Origin: Peromyscus leucopus
Lineage: Eukaryota > Chordata > Mammalia > Rodentia > Cricetidae
Direction: 5' to 3'
Length of the DNA stretch: 64,000 bases
Assembly (NCBI RefSeq): GCF_004664715.2
Contig: NC_051069.1
Coordinates: 686,001-750,000, forward strand
Both the position numbers and the translations under genes were made by a program. Shown here piece after piece: positions 42,580-52,254 of the stretch (position 1 is its first letter; the number at the start of each line of letters is the position of its first letter). Under the pieces are notes generated by a model. That model saw nothing but the letters and a program-made list of their open reading frames with translations, was not told the origin of the DNA and did no database searches.

Positions 42580-43478
42580 TATGGTGATATTTTATTTGTA
42601 CTGAAATGTGATTTTATTAATGTATGTTAATAAATAAAGTTGTCTGGGGGTCAGAGCTAATAGCAATCCATAGCAGAAGCCGGGCGGTGGTGGCTCACGC
42701 CTTCAATCCCAGCACTTGGGAGGCAGAGCTAGGCGGATGTCAGTGTGTTCACGGATACGGCCAGCATGGAGACACACGCTTTTAATCTCAATACCAACCA
42801 TAGAAGACCTGGAGGTCTGTACAGACAGGCAGTGACTAGGAGGTCATGTGGTTGGGTTTACAACCAATGAGAAGGCAGAACAGAAAGTCAATAAAAAGGA
42901 AGTAGGTCTCTGGCTGAGGGAAGGACAGCAGCGGTAGGAAGGGTAAGGAGGTTTTTACTCTCAGCTCTTAGCTATTGCTCTTGGCTTTTAACTCTGGAAA
43001 AAAAAGAAAAGAAAAGAAAAGAAAATAGGCTGAAGACGATGCCCCAACACTGCTGACAAACCTCAGGTGACTGTCCAGGCCAGCTGGCTGTTTCTGTCAA
43101 CTCACATTTTTTTTTTTTTTTTTTTTGGAAGTTGCTTGCATGTACTTCCTGTTTTTATTTTTGTTAGGTAATATTATTTCCTTCTTGGGTCTCTGAGGGA
43201 GTTGAAGATTAGTTAGTTATAGTTGAAGATTATTTAGGATAGAAAGTGAATCAGGTACATTTTGGACTTAGCAAAATAGTATAGATAATGGAATTATTTT
43301 CTCTGAATTTGTCAAATACAAATGAAGTAAACATTGTTTAGGTATTTATTGCCTGTATATATGGTATATAGTTATTGTACTTTTGTATATAGTTTTTCTT
43401 ATATTAGTTATAACTTTTTTCCCTTTAACTCTGTATTTGGCTCTGTGTTTCTTACTTAACAAGACAGTTACATCTACA
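42580..43478 (+). mobile_element. LTR-like composite repeat with embedded B1, copy 2 (plus), itself interrupted
   Basis: Starts TATGGTGATATTTTATTTG, then TTAATAAATAAAGTTGTC. It continues with a partial B1 (GCCGGGCGGTGGTGGCTCAC, 42675-42735), CCAAT (ACCAATGAGAAGG) and TATA-like CAATAAAAAGG. After an insertion (42997-43423) it ends TCTGTGTTTCTTACTTAACA, AGACAGTTACATCTACA. Same order as 14984-15429 on the opposite strand. TTGAC lies just outside both ends (42574-42578 with one intervening base, and 43479-43483), a possible 5-bp target duplication. This fits a solo LTR-type element carrying a SINE. Confidence 0.75.
42987..43433. mobile_element. insertion inside the composite repeat, 10-bp direct repeats
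   Basis: TTTAACTCTG is present at 42987-42996 and 43424-43433, and once only at the corresponding point of the other copy's layout. Between them lie (GAAAA)n, a GC-richer segment (CTGAAGACGATGCCCCAACA ... TGTTTCTGTCAACTCAC), a 22-bp T-run (43108-43129) and about 290 bp of AT-rich DNA. Not recognised as a known family. Confidence 0.6.
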
Positions 43479-43479
43479 T

Positions 43480-44405
43480 TGACGTTTGGTCAACACACTT
43501 GTACTGACAGATGGGTTCACCCACACACATAGGTGCACTCATGTATAAGCACAAGCACACAAATGCACTCAAGCGATTTGCACACATAGATATCAAAATT
43601 GCTGCTGTCAGTTGTTGGTGCTGTGTGGTATCCACTGTCTGTTCCCCTGAGAACTGCCAGAACTGCTCCTATGCTTGGCTGGCTAACTTCTGAACTGTGA
43701 CTGTGTCCCAAAGGGAATTCTGAAGGAGAGTTCGTACTGCCAGAGAGGGCGTGGAGGAATAAGCCAGTGCCTTATTGTGTGACCTGTAACTGGCACTTCT
43801 GCCATGTGTACACACCCTGGAAAAAGCTTCATAGTAAGACATGCGAAGAGTATTTGTTCATGGCTCTCTACCCACAAAATTGGAAACTTTTTCAGCAGGG
43901 AAGTAGATAAGCTGTACTTTTATGTACATAAGGAGACACCAGTAGAAATCTGAACTGGTATCTATATCGGTTTATCTCAAAAATATAATATAATATGAAA
44001 ATGCAAATTTCAAAAGGGTATGCACTACATAATTCCATCTTCAGTGTTTTCAAATCGTTATGGGTATTGTTTGAGTGCATGAGTGTACATTCATTGACAA
44101 GCTATACATGAGACTTACAACAGCTTTACAGTAAAACTGCATGCATGGATGTTCATTCAGCTCTATCTGTACTGTTTTCATTTTTGAGAGAAAGAAAAAT
44201 GTCCAGTTTGAAGCAAATATATGTGAATATCCTCTGTGATTCATGTTGTTTACTATTTAGATGTCAGTTCTTTATTCTTTAGACAGTATTTTCAGTGATT
44301 TCACATTGATGGTCAAGTATTTACTGAGACTAGGATGGAGAGTTTTGCAGCTGAGCTTATTGTCCACCAATGAAGTTTTTAATACAAAGTTGTTTTTTGG
44401 TTTTA
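43480..44405. other. unique DNA upstream of the candidate exon
   Basis: No named repeat. It is presumed intron if the exon at 44409 is real. Short minus-strand frames here have no support. Confidence 0.4.
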
Positions 44406-44408
44406 TAG

Positions 44409-44473
44409 GAAAAACATCAGATAGAGGCTCATTTTCCCTATACAGCAGAGACTCTGGATTATCAGGCTGTCAG
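44409..44473 (+). CDS. candidate internal coding exon of an unidentified gene
   Basis: Acceptor side reads TTGTTTTTTGGTTTTATAG before the exon. The donor is CAG|GTAAGT, the full consensus. The exon is 65 bp. Two of three frames are open. With one base from the previous exon it reads ..[19 protein letters not shown], a serine/arginine-rich string of the kind found in disordered regions of cytoskeletal or scaffold proteins. In phase 0 it reads [20 protein letters not shown]. The length is not a multiple of three, so skipping would shift the frame. No SINE or LINE overlaps it. I do not recognise the gene. It could also be a fortuitous splice-site pair. Confidence 0.42.
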
Positions 44474-45190
44474 GTAAGTTTAGTAAGACTTATACTTGTG
44501 TAATGATAGAGAAGATAGAAATTTATCCACATAATTTCACCATTGTGTATTCATATAATTTTGTGACTTCGTGTGATAAGGTTGTTTTGTTTTTAGCAGC
44601 TCAACATATCTTCTTTTTCCATTGCCCCCCTTTTGAAATGGTTCTCCTTCCACAATTCAGATTTTCTTCTTTTTAATTGGAGACAAAGTAGACAAAGTTT
44701 GTACTGCTTTCTAAAATGCATCTCACTTCTGGAAATGATTTTTCCCCATAGGAAAAGCCAATTATTGGTGCATGCATTGAAGAGCATGTGATTAACACGT
44801 GCAGTTTGCGTGTGCTGCACTGGAGGCTGTGCTGTCATTGCTGTCCTACCGCTCACCAAGTGTTCCAGGCCTCAGCTGGCTTTGACCTGGGACCTTGCTC
44901 TAGCCTTTCGGGTTCTTCACATACTGTATTTTTGCTGGTGGCTATCTTTCCCATTTTTTTCTCATAGGATTCCGAAAACTTATTTTACCTCCAGATTCCT
45001 CTCAGAATCCGCAACAGCAACAAAAATAGAAAGGCAATCTTCATGGGTTTTGATCTAATCTAAGACATGAGTATCTAGTCATCTTAACTGTCATATTAAT
45101 AATATCACTCTAATTAATATGTACATACTCATAATTACTGGCAAATACAACAAACAGTGATGGTCACAGTAAGTGATTTGTTAAATGCAA
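44474..45190. other. unique DNA downstream of the candidate exon
   Basis: No repeat recognised. It contains a relatively GC-rich patch near 44800-44920. Short frames on both strands overlap each other and lack support. Confidence 0.4.
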
Positions 45191-45194
45191 CAGA

Positions 45195-45315
45195 TGCCTC
45201 ATGAGTCAGACATGGTAGTCCCACACCTGTAGTCCCAGAATTTGAGAGACTAAGGAATGAGGATTGCTGAGTTTGCAGCCAGCGTAGGCTACAAAGAAAG
45301 GCCCTATCTTTGAAA
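45195..45315 (+). repeat. diverged B1-like SINE
   Basis: GTCAGACATGGTAGTCCCAC, ACCTGTAGTCCCAGAATTTG, GAGTTTGCAGCCAGCGTAGG and AAAGGCCCTATCTTTG, in B1 order. Confidence 0.82.
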
Positions 45316-45749
45316 TAAGTAAAATTCCCCTTTATCTCTGGGTTTTATTTATGCAGCCACCTTTGTTTTCAAACTATGAAATGGAAATTTTCAGAATCAA
45401 ACCATTTGTCAATTTTAGATTGCATGATGTTCTGAGTCATGTGATGTCCCATCTGGAATGTGAGTCACTCCTTTGTCTAAGGTATACATTGCTGACCCCC
45501 CCCCTTCGCCCCGTTAGTCATTTAGTTTTGGTTCTCAAATTGACTATTGTAGTATCATAATGCTTCTTTCAAGAAACCCTTACTTTAGCAATAATCCCCA
45601 ACGTGCAAGAATATTGGCTGCCACTTGAGATATACCAAAAGAAACTCTGAAATTCTTTATTTAAGAGAAAATGTTGAAGTTCCCAACTTGATAAAGAGAG
45701 AAACTTGTATTCTGACATTGCTAAGATTTGCAGTGCTTTAAAATGCTCA

Positions 45750-45850
45750 CATTGAATCCTTTCAGCAACCCATCATGCAGACCTGAAAGAACACATCCTC
45801 CAGGGGTAGTTTGTGTGGCTTTATACACAGCAAGTAGTAAACCTATACTG
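45750..45850 (-). repeat. possible MIR fragment
   Basis: CACATTGAATCCTTTCAGCA, ACCCATCATGCAGACC then GTGTGGCTTTATACACAGCA recall an antisense MIR-type element, but match is weak. Confidence 0.25.
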
Positions 45851-45885
45851 ATACTTGAAGTGTTTCTGTTTTGCGGCTTTTAAAA

Positions 45886-46042
45886 ATTTTTTTGAGACAG
45901 GGTTTCTCAGAAGTGTAACTCAGGCTATCCTGCAACTGGCCTCAAACTCATAGAGATCCACCTGCCTCTGCCTCCTAAGTGCTGGGATTAAAGGTGTGCG
46001 CCACCACGACCACCACCACCATTGCCGCCGCCACTGCCAGGT
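45886..46042 (-). repeat. B1 SINE with expanded CCA/CCG triplets at its head
   Basis: TTTTTGAGACAGGGTTTCTC, GATCCACCTGCCTCTGCCTC and GTGCTGGGATTAAAGGTGTG. The head then reads CCACCACGACCACCACCACC followed by ATTGCCGCCGCCACTGCC in place of the usual CCACCACGCCCGGC. A local triplet expansion seems to have occurred inside the SINE 5' end. Confidence 0.92.
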
Positions 46043-46318
46043 TTTTAACTGTTAAGTGACTCCACTGCAGTAGGAGCCTCTCACATTTTTAGTTTGTGCT
46101 CCAGTGTCCTTCACTTTTAATGTTTTTGTTTGGCAAGAGGAATAAGCTTACCTGTTTATCATGAATCCTTGGAGGCTGGAATTCATATGAGTATTAAAAG
46201 GAACTGTTGGACAGCTGTTCATAAACATTGTAGAGATCAAGAAGTCTCATGGCAAAGAAAGCAACAAACTTATAGAAGGTACAGTAACAAAACACAAAAC
46301 TTAAAGATATACATATGA

Positions 46319-46505
46319 GGGGCTGGAGAGATGGCTCAGCAGTTAGAGCACCAGCTGCTCTTCCAGAGGACCCAGGTTGTATTCCTAGTACCCACATGGC
46401 AGCTCTCAATTGTCTGTAGCTCCAGTTCCAGATCTGACACCTTCACACAGACATACAAGCAAAACCATCAATGCACACAAAAATAAATAAATTGAATAAA
46501 TAAAT
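46319..46505 (+). repeat. B2 (B3-like head) SINE
   Basis: GGGGCTGGAGAGATGGCTCA, AGAGCACCAGCTGCTCTTCC, GTTGTATTCCTAGTACCCAC and CTCCAGTTCCAGATCTGACA, tail AAATAAATAAATTGAATAAA. About one third of the middle is deleted relative to full B2. Confidence 0.94.
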
Positions 46506-46869
46506 AAGTGGAAAAAGAAACAACAATCTGGTTTCTTTTTTAAACAAATGAACATATGAGAAAGATAAATTTCTAAAAAAAAAAAAAACTCACAGCCCAA
46601 GCGATCAACAGCCCTGGAGAGGAACTCCATAGTTTAGCAAAGCAATGAAAAGTTTTACTACAGCCAGAACAGGCAGCATCAGTGAAGACAAAGGGGTTCT
46701 TGAAACCAGTAAAAAGGGATTCATTGCTGTGAAAAGAACAGTGGTTCTGCTATTGATTACTACTCCTTAGCTCTTAGTACGCTGCAACTGTTCGGAGAAA
46801 TTATGGTGCATAACACCAACTGTTTGGGTACTGAGCATAAGCTTGGGAAATTCAAGAGTTGGAAAAATT

Positions 46870-46988
46870 AAAGGTGTTGTGGGCATGGTGCTGCCCCTGT
46901 AGTTCTAGCACTCCGGGGGGCTGAAGCAGGAAGGGCCTCAAGTTCTAAGACTACCTGGGCTACAGAGCAAGACCCTATTTTATAATAG
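46870..46988 (+). repeat. diverged B1-like SINE
   Basis: GTGTTGTGGGCATGGTGCTG, GTAGTTCTAGCACTCCGGGG, AAGCAGGAAGGGCCTCAAG and ACAGAGCAAGACCCTATTTT. B1 order, heavily changed. Confidence 0.8.
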
Positions 46989-47269
46989 TGATGATGGTAG
47001 TGATGATGAACAAGAAGAAAAGCATATTAACTCTTGTTCAAATAAAAACCTATATTCCAGATAATGTGTGTTTTATTGGGTAAGCAAAACTATGCTTAAC
47101 TGATTGAAACTTTGTCATATATATTCACAAATGACAAAAATACAAGAGAATATAATATAAATGGTGACTACAAAATTATATCCAAATGCTACCTTTACTT
47201 TTTTTCTTCAGTAGCATCCCCCAAGGAACATTAAGTCTGCTGTTAATGTATATAAAATGTTGCTGACAT

Positions 47270-47540
47270 TCTGCAAGATTCAGGCTAATTTAATAGTGCT
47301 TGATGGGCCTTGCTTCAGGTTAAGGTGATATAATAATATATTGCTAATTGAGTCTTCTCATATTACCTTCTACCTCAGAACTGATAGGCCATTAAATGGA
47401 AGGGGTACAATAGTTTTACTGGAAACACTGATAGATCATTGCACAATTGAGTTTTTAATTGATGCAGCACAAAGGATAATTATGCCATTTTTAATTAATA
47501 ACAGACACAGTACCTTTTAAACTACCTAGTGACGTGAACA
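47270..47540. promoter_or_regulatory. candidate conserved non-coding element
   Basis: Repeat-free AT-rich block with repeated homeodomain-like cores: CAGGCTAATTTAATAGTGC, TTGCTAATTGAGTC, TTTTTAATTGATGCAGCAC and TTTTTAATTAATAACAG. Several runs look slowly evolving, with no slippage tracts, while the flanks are full of decayed repeats. It lies about 2.8 kb downstream of the candidate exon. Enhancer function is inference. Confidence 0.42.
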
Positions 47541-47891
47541 TTCTTTCATCATTATGATAGTTTTTCTTATGATACTTATACAAATATTTGTTTACACAGC
47601 TTAAATAAATTTTTCAGAACCTTAAAAGTTAGCAGTGTTAGTTTTTCCCCCAGAAGTTTAAGGATTTATCTAAGTTCATTATTAAGCTCCTAAGAATAAG
47701 AAGTTTAAAAACTCATTTAACTCTTTACTGCTTATATAGGCATTTGTATTGAAACATGATGAGAGTAAGAATATTAAGAAAATGTAAGTGACAAATGTGT
47801 GTACACCTATTGAGAATTTAAAAATAAATGAAGCAAAGAAAGTTGTATAGAGTTAGAAATAAATTTACATGAATGAAGATTTGAAGATACT

Positions 47892-48085
47892 AGGTGCTGG
47901 AGAGATGGGTCAGCCATTAAGAGCACTGTCTGCTCTCCCAAAGATATCTGGTTTGGTTCCCACAACCTACACAGCTCGTATCCAACTCTCTCTTCTGGCC
48001 TCTGTGGGCACCAGGCACTCAAGTAGTGCACAGACATATGTGCAGACGAATACCCAATGCATATTTAAAAAAACAAACAAACAGA
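47892..48085 (+). repeat. B2 SINE
   Basis: TGCTGGAGAGATGGGTCAGC, GAGCACTGTCTGCTCTCCCA, TCTCTCTTCTGGCCTCTGTG and GTGCACAGACATATGTGCAG, tail with AAACAAACAAACAG. Near full length. Confidence 0.94.
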
Positions 48086-48126
48086 TTTTAAGAACTTTTT
48101 CTCAGTAATTGACACAATAACAATAC

Positions 48127-48130
48127 AAAA

Positions 48131-48163
<33 letters not shown>

Positions 48164-48318
48164 GTTTTTCGAGACAGGGTTTCTCTGTGTAGCTTTGCGC
48201 CTTTCCTGGAACTCACTTGGTAGCCCAGGCTGGCCTCGAACTCACAGAGATCCGCCTGGCTCTGCCTCCCGAGTGCTGGGATTAAAGGCGTGCGCCACCA
48301 CCGCCCGGCCAAAATCTT
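48127..48318 (-). repeat. very young B1 SINE with 30-T tail
   Basis: A pure T-run at 48133-48162 is followed by a B1 body (GGTTTTTCGAGACAGGGTTT ... GGCGTGCGCCACCACCGCCC). The body retains its CpG sites (TTTGCGCC, CTCGAAC, ATCCGCC, CCCGAGTG, GCGTGCGCC), a sign of recent insertion. AAAATCTT is present at 48127-48134 and 48311-48318. Confidence 0.97.
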
Positions 48319-48663
48319 AATAATAGAGCTAAATTAACTCTCAACAACTTGGTCTTATTGGTACTTATAGACCTTTACATCCAACAATTGAAGAATGTTT
48401 CTTTCAAGGGCACATGTTAATTTCAATCAAAAGGTATAAATCATATACCATCTCCTAAAATCAGTGTCAACAAAGTATAAAAGTTTGAAAATGTAGAGAG
48501 TGTGAACATAGACACCATCAAGAAATCATTTAAGCATACCTGTTTAATAGCCATACTGAATCTCACAAGGTAGAATACAGAAAGCCAACTCTGTAAGGTT
48601 GTTCTCTGACCTCCATTTACTCACGTGCCCACTACATATAGGCACAAACACAAGTAATACTAG

Positions 48664-49019
48664 TGTGTTAGGGTTTCTATTGCTGTGAAGAGACACCATA
48701 ACCAAGAAAACTCTTACAAAGGAAAACATTTAATGGGGGATGGCTGCAGTTTCAGAGGTTTAGTGGTGGGAAGCATGACAGCATGCAGGCAGATCTGATG
48801 CTGGAGAAGGAGCTAAGAGTTCTACATCCTGGTCCACAGGCAGCAGAAGGGGACTGTGTACTACAATGAGGATTGCTTGACCATATAAGATCTCAAGACC
48901 TGCCCCCCTCCCCACTTCCTCCACCAAGGCCACACCTCAAAATAGTGCCACTCCCTATGGGCCAAACATTCATATCCATGAGTGAGTCTGTGGGGGCCTT
49001 CCCATTCAAACCACTACAA
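48664..49019. mobile_element. rodent hAT-like interspersed repeat, near full length
   Basis: TTAGGGTTTCTATTGCTGTG, AAGAGACACCATAACCAAG, TGCTGGAGAAGGAGCTAAGA, CTACATCCTGGTCCACAGGC, TAGTGCCACTCCCTATGGGC and a right end TCAAACCACTACA. It is the longest copy of this family in the window (others at 29495 and 55382). I recall it as a rodent-specific non-autonomous DNA element of the URR1/RMER30 kind. The name is tentative. The 120-codon frame across its right edge is not a gene. Confidence 0.8.
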
Positions 49020-49261
49020 ATAGTAATTTTAAAACTCATGAAACATCAAGGTGTAAGTTTAACAGCATGTAAGACTTTAACAATGAAAATACACAATACA
49101 ACTCGCTTAATCAAAGATCTGAACAGAGATATCAGGCTTGTGAATTTGACGACTATTATTTACAGTTTATTTCTTCCTAAATTGGGCTATAGATTTAATG
49201 TGGTTCCACTCAGAGTTTTAACAGACTTTTTATAGATATTGACAAGAACATTTAAAGACAG

Positions 49262-49455
49262 AAGACTTCAGTGATAAGGCTCAGCAGGTAAGCATATTAG
49301 CTCCTCAGCCTGACAACCTGAGTTTGGGGCCCTCAGTCACAAAGTAGACAGAAAGAACTGACTCCCATAAGTTGTTTTTTGACTTTTGTGTGTGGTCATA
49401 TGTTCTTATGTGTACACACAATCAATCAATCAATAAATAAAACAAACTAATTTTT
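49262..49455 (+). repeat. B4/B2-type SINE
   Basis: TTCAGTGATAAGGCTCAGCA, CTCCTCAGCCTGACAACCTG, AGTTTGGGGCCCTCAGTCAC and a CAATCAATCAATCAATAAAT tail. Inserted into the old L1. Confidence 0.8.
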
Positions 49456-49847
49456 TAATTAAAGGCAAAAGATTAAGAAGCCAAAACTATTTTAGAAAAA
49501 GGAGGATGTATTTACCATGATATCACTATTTATTTCAAAGTAATACTAATCAACAGGACAGTTTTGTAATTGTATGTAAGTAGAAACAGCTCAAGGAACA
49601 GAACAGAGAGCTGAGAAAGATATATGAAGTTGATATAAGCAATTCAATAAAAGATTATCTCTTCAGTATAAGGTACTGGAGTAACTATATCAGTGTGGGA
49701 AAGAGGAACTTTATCCTTTATACTGTGTAAAAGTTAAGTTTAAAATGGAACTTGAATTTGAAAGCTAAAGTAATGATACATTTGAAGAGAAAACATACAT
49801 GAATGTTACCACCTCAGAACAAACAAAAATTACTTCACAGAAACTTT

Positions 49848-50046
49848 TTTTTTTTATTTGTGTGTGCTTTTCTGAATGTGTACCATATACATTCAGTGCC
49901 CTTGGAGGGCAGAAGAGGATATGAGACCCTCTTAGAGCTGGAGTTCCAGGTGGTTGTAAGCTACCTGATGTGGATGCTGGGACCAACCTAGGAACTATAG
50001 AAGAACATTAAGCACTCTGAGCCACTGAACTCTCTCTCCAACCCCA
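49848..50046 (-). repeat. B3/B2-type SINE
   Basis: T-run, GCTTTTCTGAATGTGTACCA, CTTGGAGGGCAGAAGAGGAT, GCTGGAGTTCCAGGTGGTTG, head GAACTCTCTCTCCAACCCC. Diverged, and also inserted into the old L1. Confidence 0.9.
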
Positions 50047-50129
50047 CACAAAAATTCTTATGAAAGAAGTAGAAAGCGTGAAGCATAAAAGAAATACTGA
50101 TGAGTTGAAATTAGCCAAAATTTAAAGTG

Positions 50130-51035
50130 TGTTCAACTCGCATTCACCCAAAAAAGAGCACCCCCAAGAAAAAGTGAAGAGAGCAGTGTGACTGGCAAGG
50201 CCCGTAGTCCAGGTCCTGGGGCCTGACGCAGGACTACCTCTTGAACCACACGAGTCCAGGAGATGGAGGCCAGCCCTGGACAGCAGAGCAGATCCCGTCT
50301 CCAGCCAACCTTCTTCACCCGCCGAATTTACTCTTTCTCGGGGGGGGGGGGGGCATACATGTATAGTGTATTCTACTCTTACTCGCACTCCATTACTTTT
50401 GTCTCTGCTGCAGAACCCCCTTTTCCTAGCAAATTCCCTTGCTATTTATATACCTATTCCCCCACCAAAAAAGAAAAAGAAAGTTTAGGTCTGCTTGCAT
50501 GAGGATGGATAGGAGTTCCTTACTAGAGCATGGACGACTTATAAGTAGGTAACCCATGAAGAAAGTGATTTGGGAGGAATGAGACCCCTGTGAGATTCTT
50601 TCCCATCCTTGATGAAATATTGACAGGCCTAATCTTATGTAAGTAACCACAGCTATTAGGAGCCTTCCTTTGAAAACTTCTTTCAGCGGTGGGTGTAGGT
50701 AATGCAGAAACTCTTTTAACTAGCCAAAGTTTGCAGACTAAGTGACTGCTGAGTGTTCAGCCCTAAGTGAGACATCTATATCATTTCTTCCAGGGAAAGG
50801 AAGAACCAAAGGATTGTAGAGGAATGTTTTGAAGCACTATCTTGGATATGAGGTCCCCAGTACACTAATAAACTCATAGTAGTTTTGGTTACCTGCATGA
50901 GGTTTTTGCTTTTGTTTTTTTGTTTATTTTTCTCATCTTCTAAATTGGAATTTTATAAATAAGATGTATAGCACATATATCTAACATAGATCTTGTGTAA
51001 AAAGTATATGATAGTTCATGATAATGTAATAGGAA
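50130..51035. mobile_element. unassigned insertion in the old L1, with an interspersed-repeat-like part
   Basis: 50130-50339 is GC-rich (GGCAAGGCCCGTAGTCCAGG, GCCTGACGCAGGACTACC) and ends at a 14-G run (50340-50353). 50470-50700 has words that I associate with a rodent repeat (AGGAGTTCCTTACTAGAGCA, TGAAATATTGACAGGCCTAA, GTAAGTAACCACAGCT). The rest is AT-rich. I cannot name the family. Frames on both strands at 50122-50650 overlap and are unsupported. Confidence 0.4.
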
Positions 51036-51726
51036 AAGTTAACCCAATTTTATAAATGGACTTGAGCAAACATTTTATAAAAGAAGATACACAGAAGACT
51101 GATTAGCTTGTGCACACCACATTATTAGTTATCTGGTGCATAGGAATTAAAATCATCATGGCATACCACTACATACTCACCCAAATAACTGAATTTAAGA
51201 TCATGAACAACATCAAATATGGGACTATCATGTGGTACTGTGACTTTAGAGAACTATTACCAAGTGCTTTTCAAAGGTAAATATTCAACTATACCATAAC
51301 TACAATATTATTTATGAATATTTTTCCAAGGAAGATGGGATTATATTGTTCATAAAAAGCTATGTCAAGAAAGTTTATAGCAGTTGTATACATATTATCT
51401 TAAAACTAGAAACAACCCAGATGTTCAGTAACAGAATGGACAAACACCTTGTGCTGTGTTCATCCATTGAATGTTGCTCAATAAAATGGAATGTGTTGAT
51501 GATGTAGGTGGAAAGACAGGTGAATCTCAGTACAGCATGTAAGCATGACCAGATCTTGAAATATATAATGTAAACGTCTATAAAATGGCAAAAGTGTCTG
51601 TTGACAACCTAATTTCTGGTTACTTCTTGGAGTAAGATTTGGCTATGTGGGGAATGGGAATGACTGATATCTTAATGTGTATTCATCAAAACTGATAAAC
51701 TGAATGCCCAGACATTTTATTGCACA

Positions 51727-51928
51727 TAAGAATATATTTATTGAAGCCAATGGTAGTGGTGGTGCACACCTTTAATCCTAGCACTCGGGAAGGCAGAGGC
51801 AGGCGGATTATCAGTGAGTTTGAGGCCAACCTGGTCTACAGAGTAAGTTCCAGGGTCAGCCAAGGCTACACAGAGAAACTCTGTCTTGAAAACCAAAAGG
51901 AAACAAAAAAAGAATATATGCATTGAAA
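51727..51928 (+). repeat. B1 SINE with imperfect target duplication
   Basis: Body 51746-51910: AATGGTAGTGGTGGTGCACA, CACTCGGGAAGGCAGAGGC, GAGGCCAACCTGGTCTACAG. AAGAATATATTTATTGAA (51727-51744) and AAGAATATATGCATTGAA (51911-51928) match at 16 of 18 bases. Frames on both strands are SINE-derived. Confidence 0.93.
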
Positions 51929-51938
51929 AACTAAAACA

Positions 51939-52085
51939 GCTGGGCGGTAGTGACACATACCTTAAATTTCAGCACTTGGGAGGCAGAGGCAGGCGGATCT
52001 CTATGAGTTTGAGGCCAGCCCGGTTTACAGAGCGAGTTCTAGGACAAGCTCCAACCTTGTCTCTAAAAAACAAAAAAGGAAAGAA
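51939..52085 (+). repeat. B1 SINE
   Basis: CAGCTGGGCGGTAGTGACAC, TCAGCACTTGGGAGGCAGAG, GATCTCTATGAGTTTGAGGC and an A-rich tail. Second B1 of the same orientation, only 10 bp after the previous one. Confidence 0.94.
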
Positions 52086-52089
52086 AAGA

Positions 52090-52200
52090 ACAAAGAAAAA
52101 CAATAATCAGATGGAAATGAGGCTAATGGTGCATACGTGTTATCCCCAAACTGGGGATGTGGAGTCAGAAAAGGCCTGAATGAGACACTGTCAAAATGTG
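52090..52200 (+). repeat. weak B1-like remnant
   Basis: GAGGCTAATGGTGCATACGT, GTTATCCCCAAACTGGGGAT and TGAATGAGACACTGTC keep B1 order loosely. May be a proto-B1 decay product. Confidence 0.4.
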
Positions 52201-52254
52201 TATGGGCAGGGGATATTTATAGTAGCCCCTAAAGTTAAAGTGATAAGGAATAAT

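Larger units (their letters stand above)
47780..51600 (+). mobile_element. ancient L1 (L1M-type) in pieces, broken by later insertions
   Basis: Pieces in L1 order on the plus strand: 48311-48660 (ORF2 endonuclease part; CTTATAGACCTTTACATCCA), 49020-49260 (reverse-transcriptase C-terminal part; CATCAAGGTGTAAGTTTAAC), 49480-49800 (GGAACAGAACAGAGAGCTGA region), 50050-50130, and 51040-51600 (ORF2 end and 3' part; AAACTAGAAACAACCCAGAT, ATGTTCAGTAACAGAATGGA). All frames are destroyed. Between the pieces sit B2 (47892), B1 (48133), a hAT-like repeat (48664), B4 (49262), B3 (49850) and an unassigned segment (50130-51035). Confidence 0.72.

Noticed and set aside
48873..49235. 120-codon plus-strand frame
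   Set aside because: Runs from the hAT-like repeat into L1 remnant. It has no coherent coding identity.
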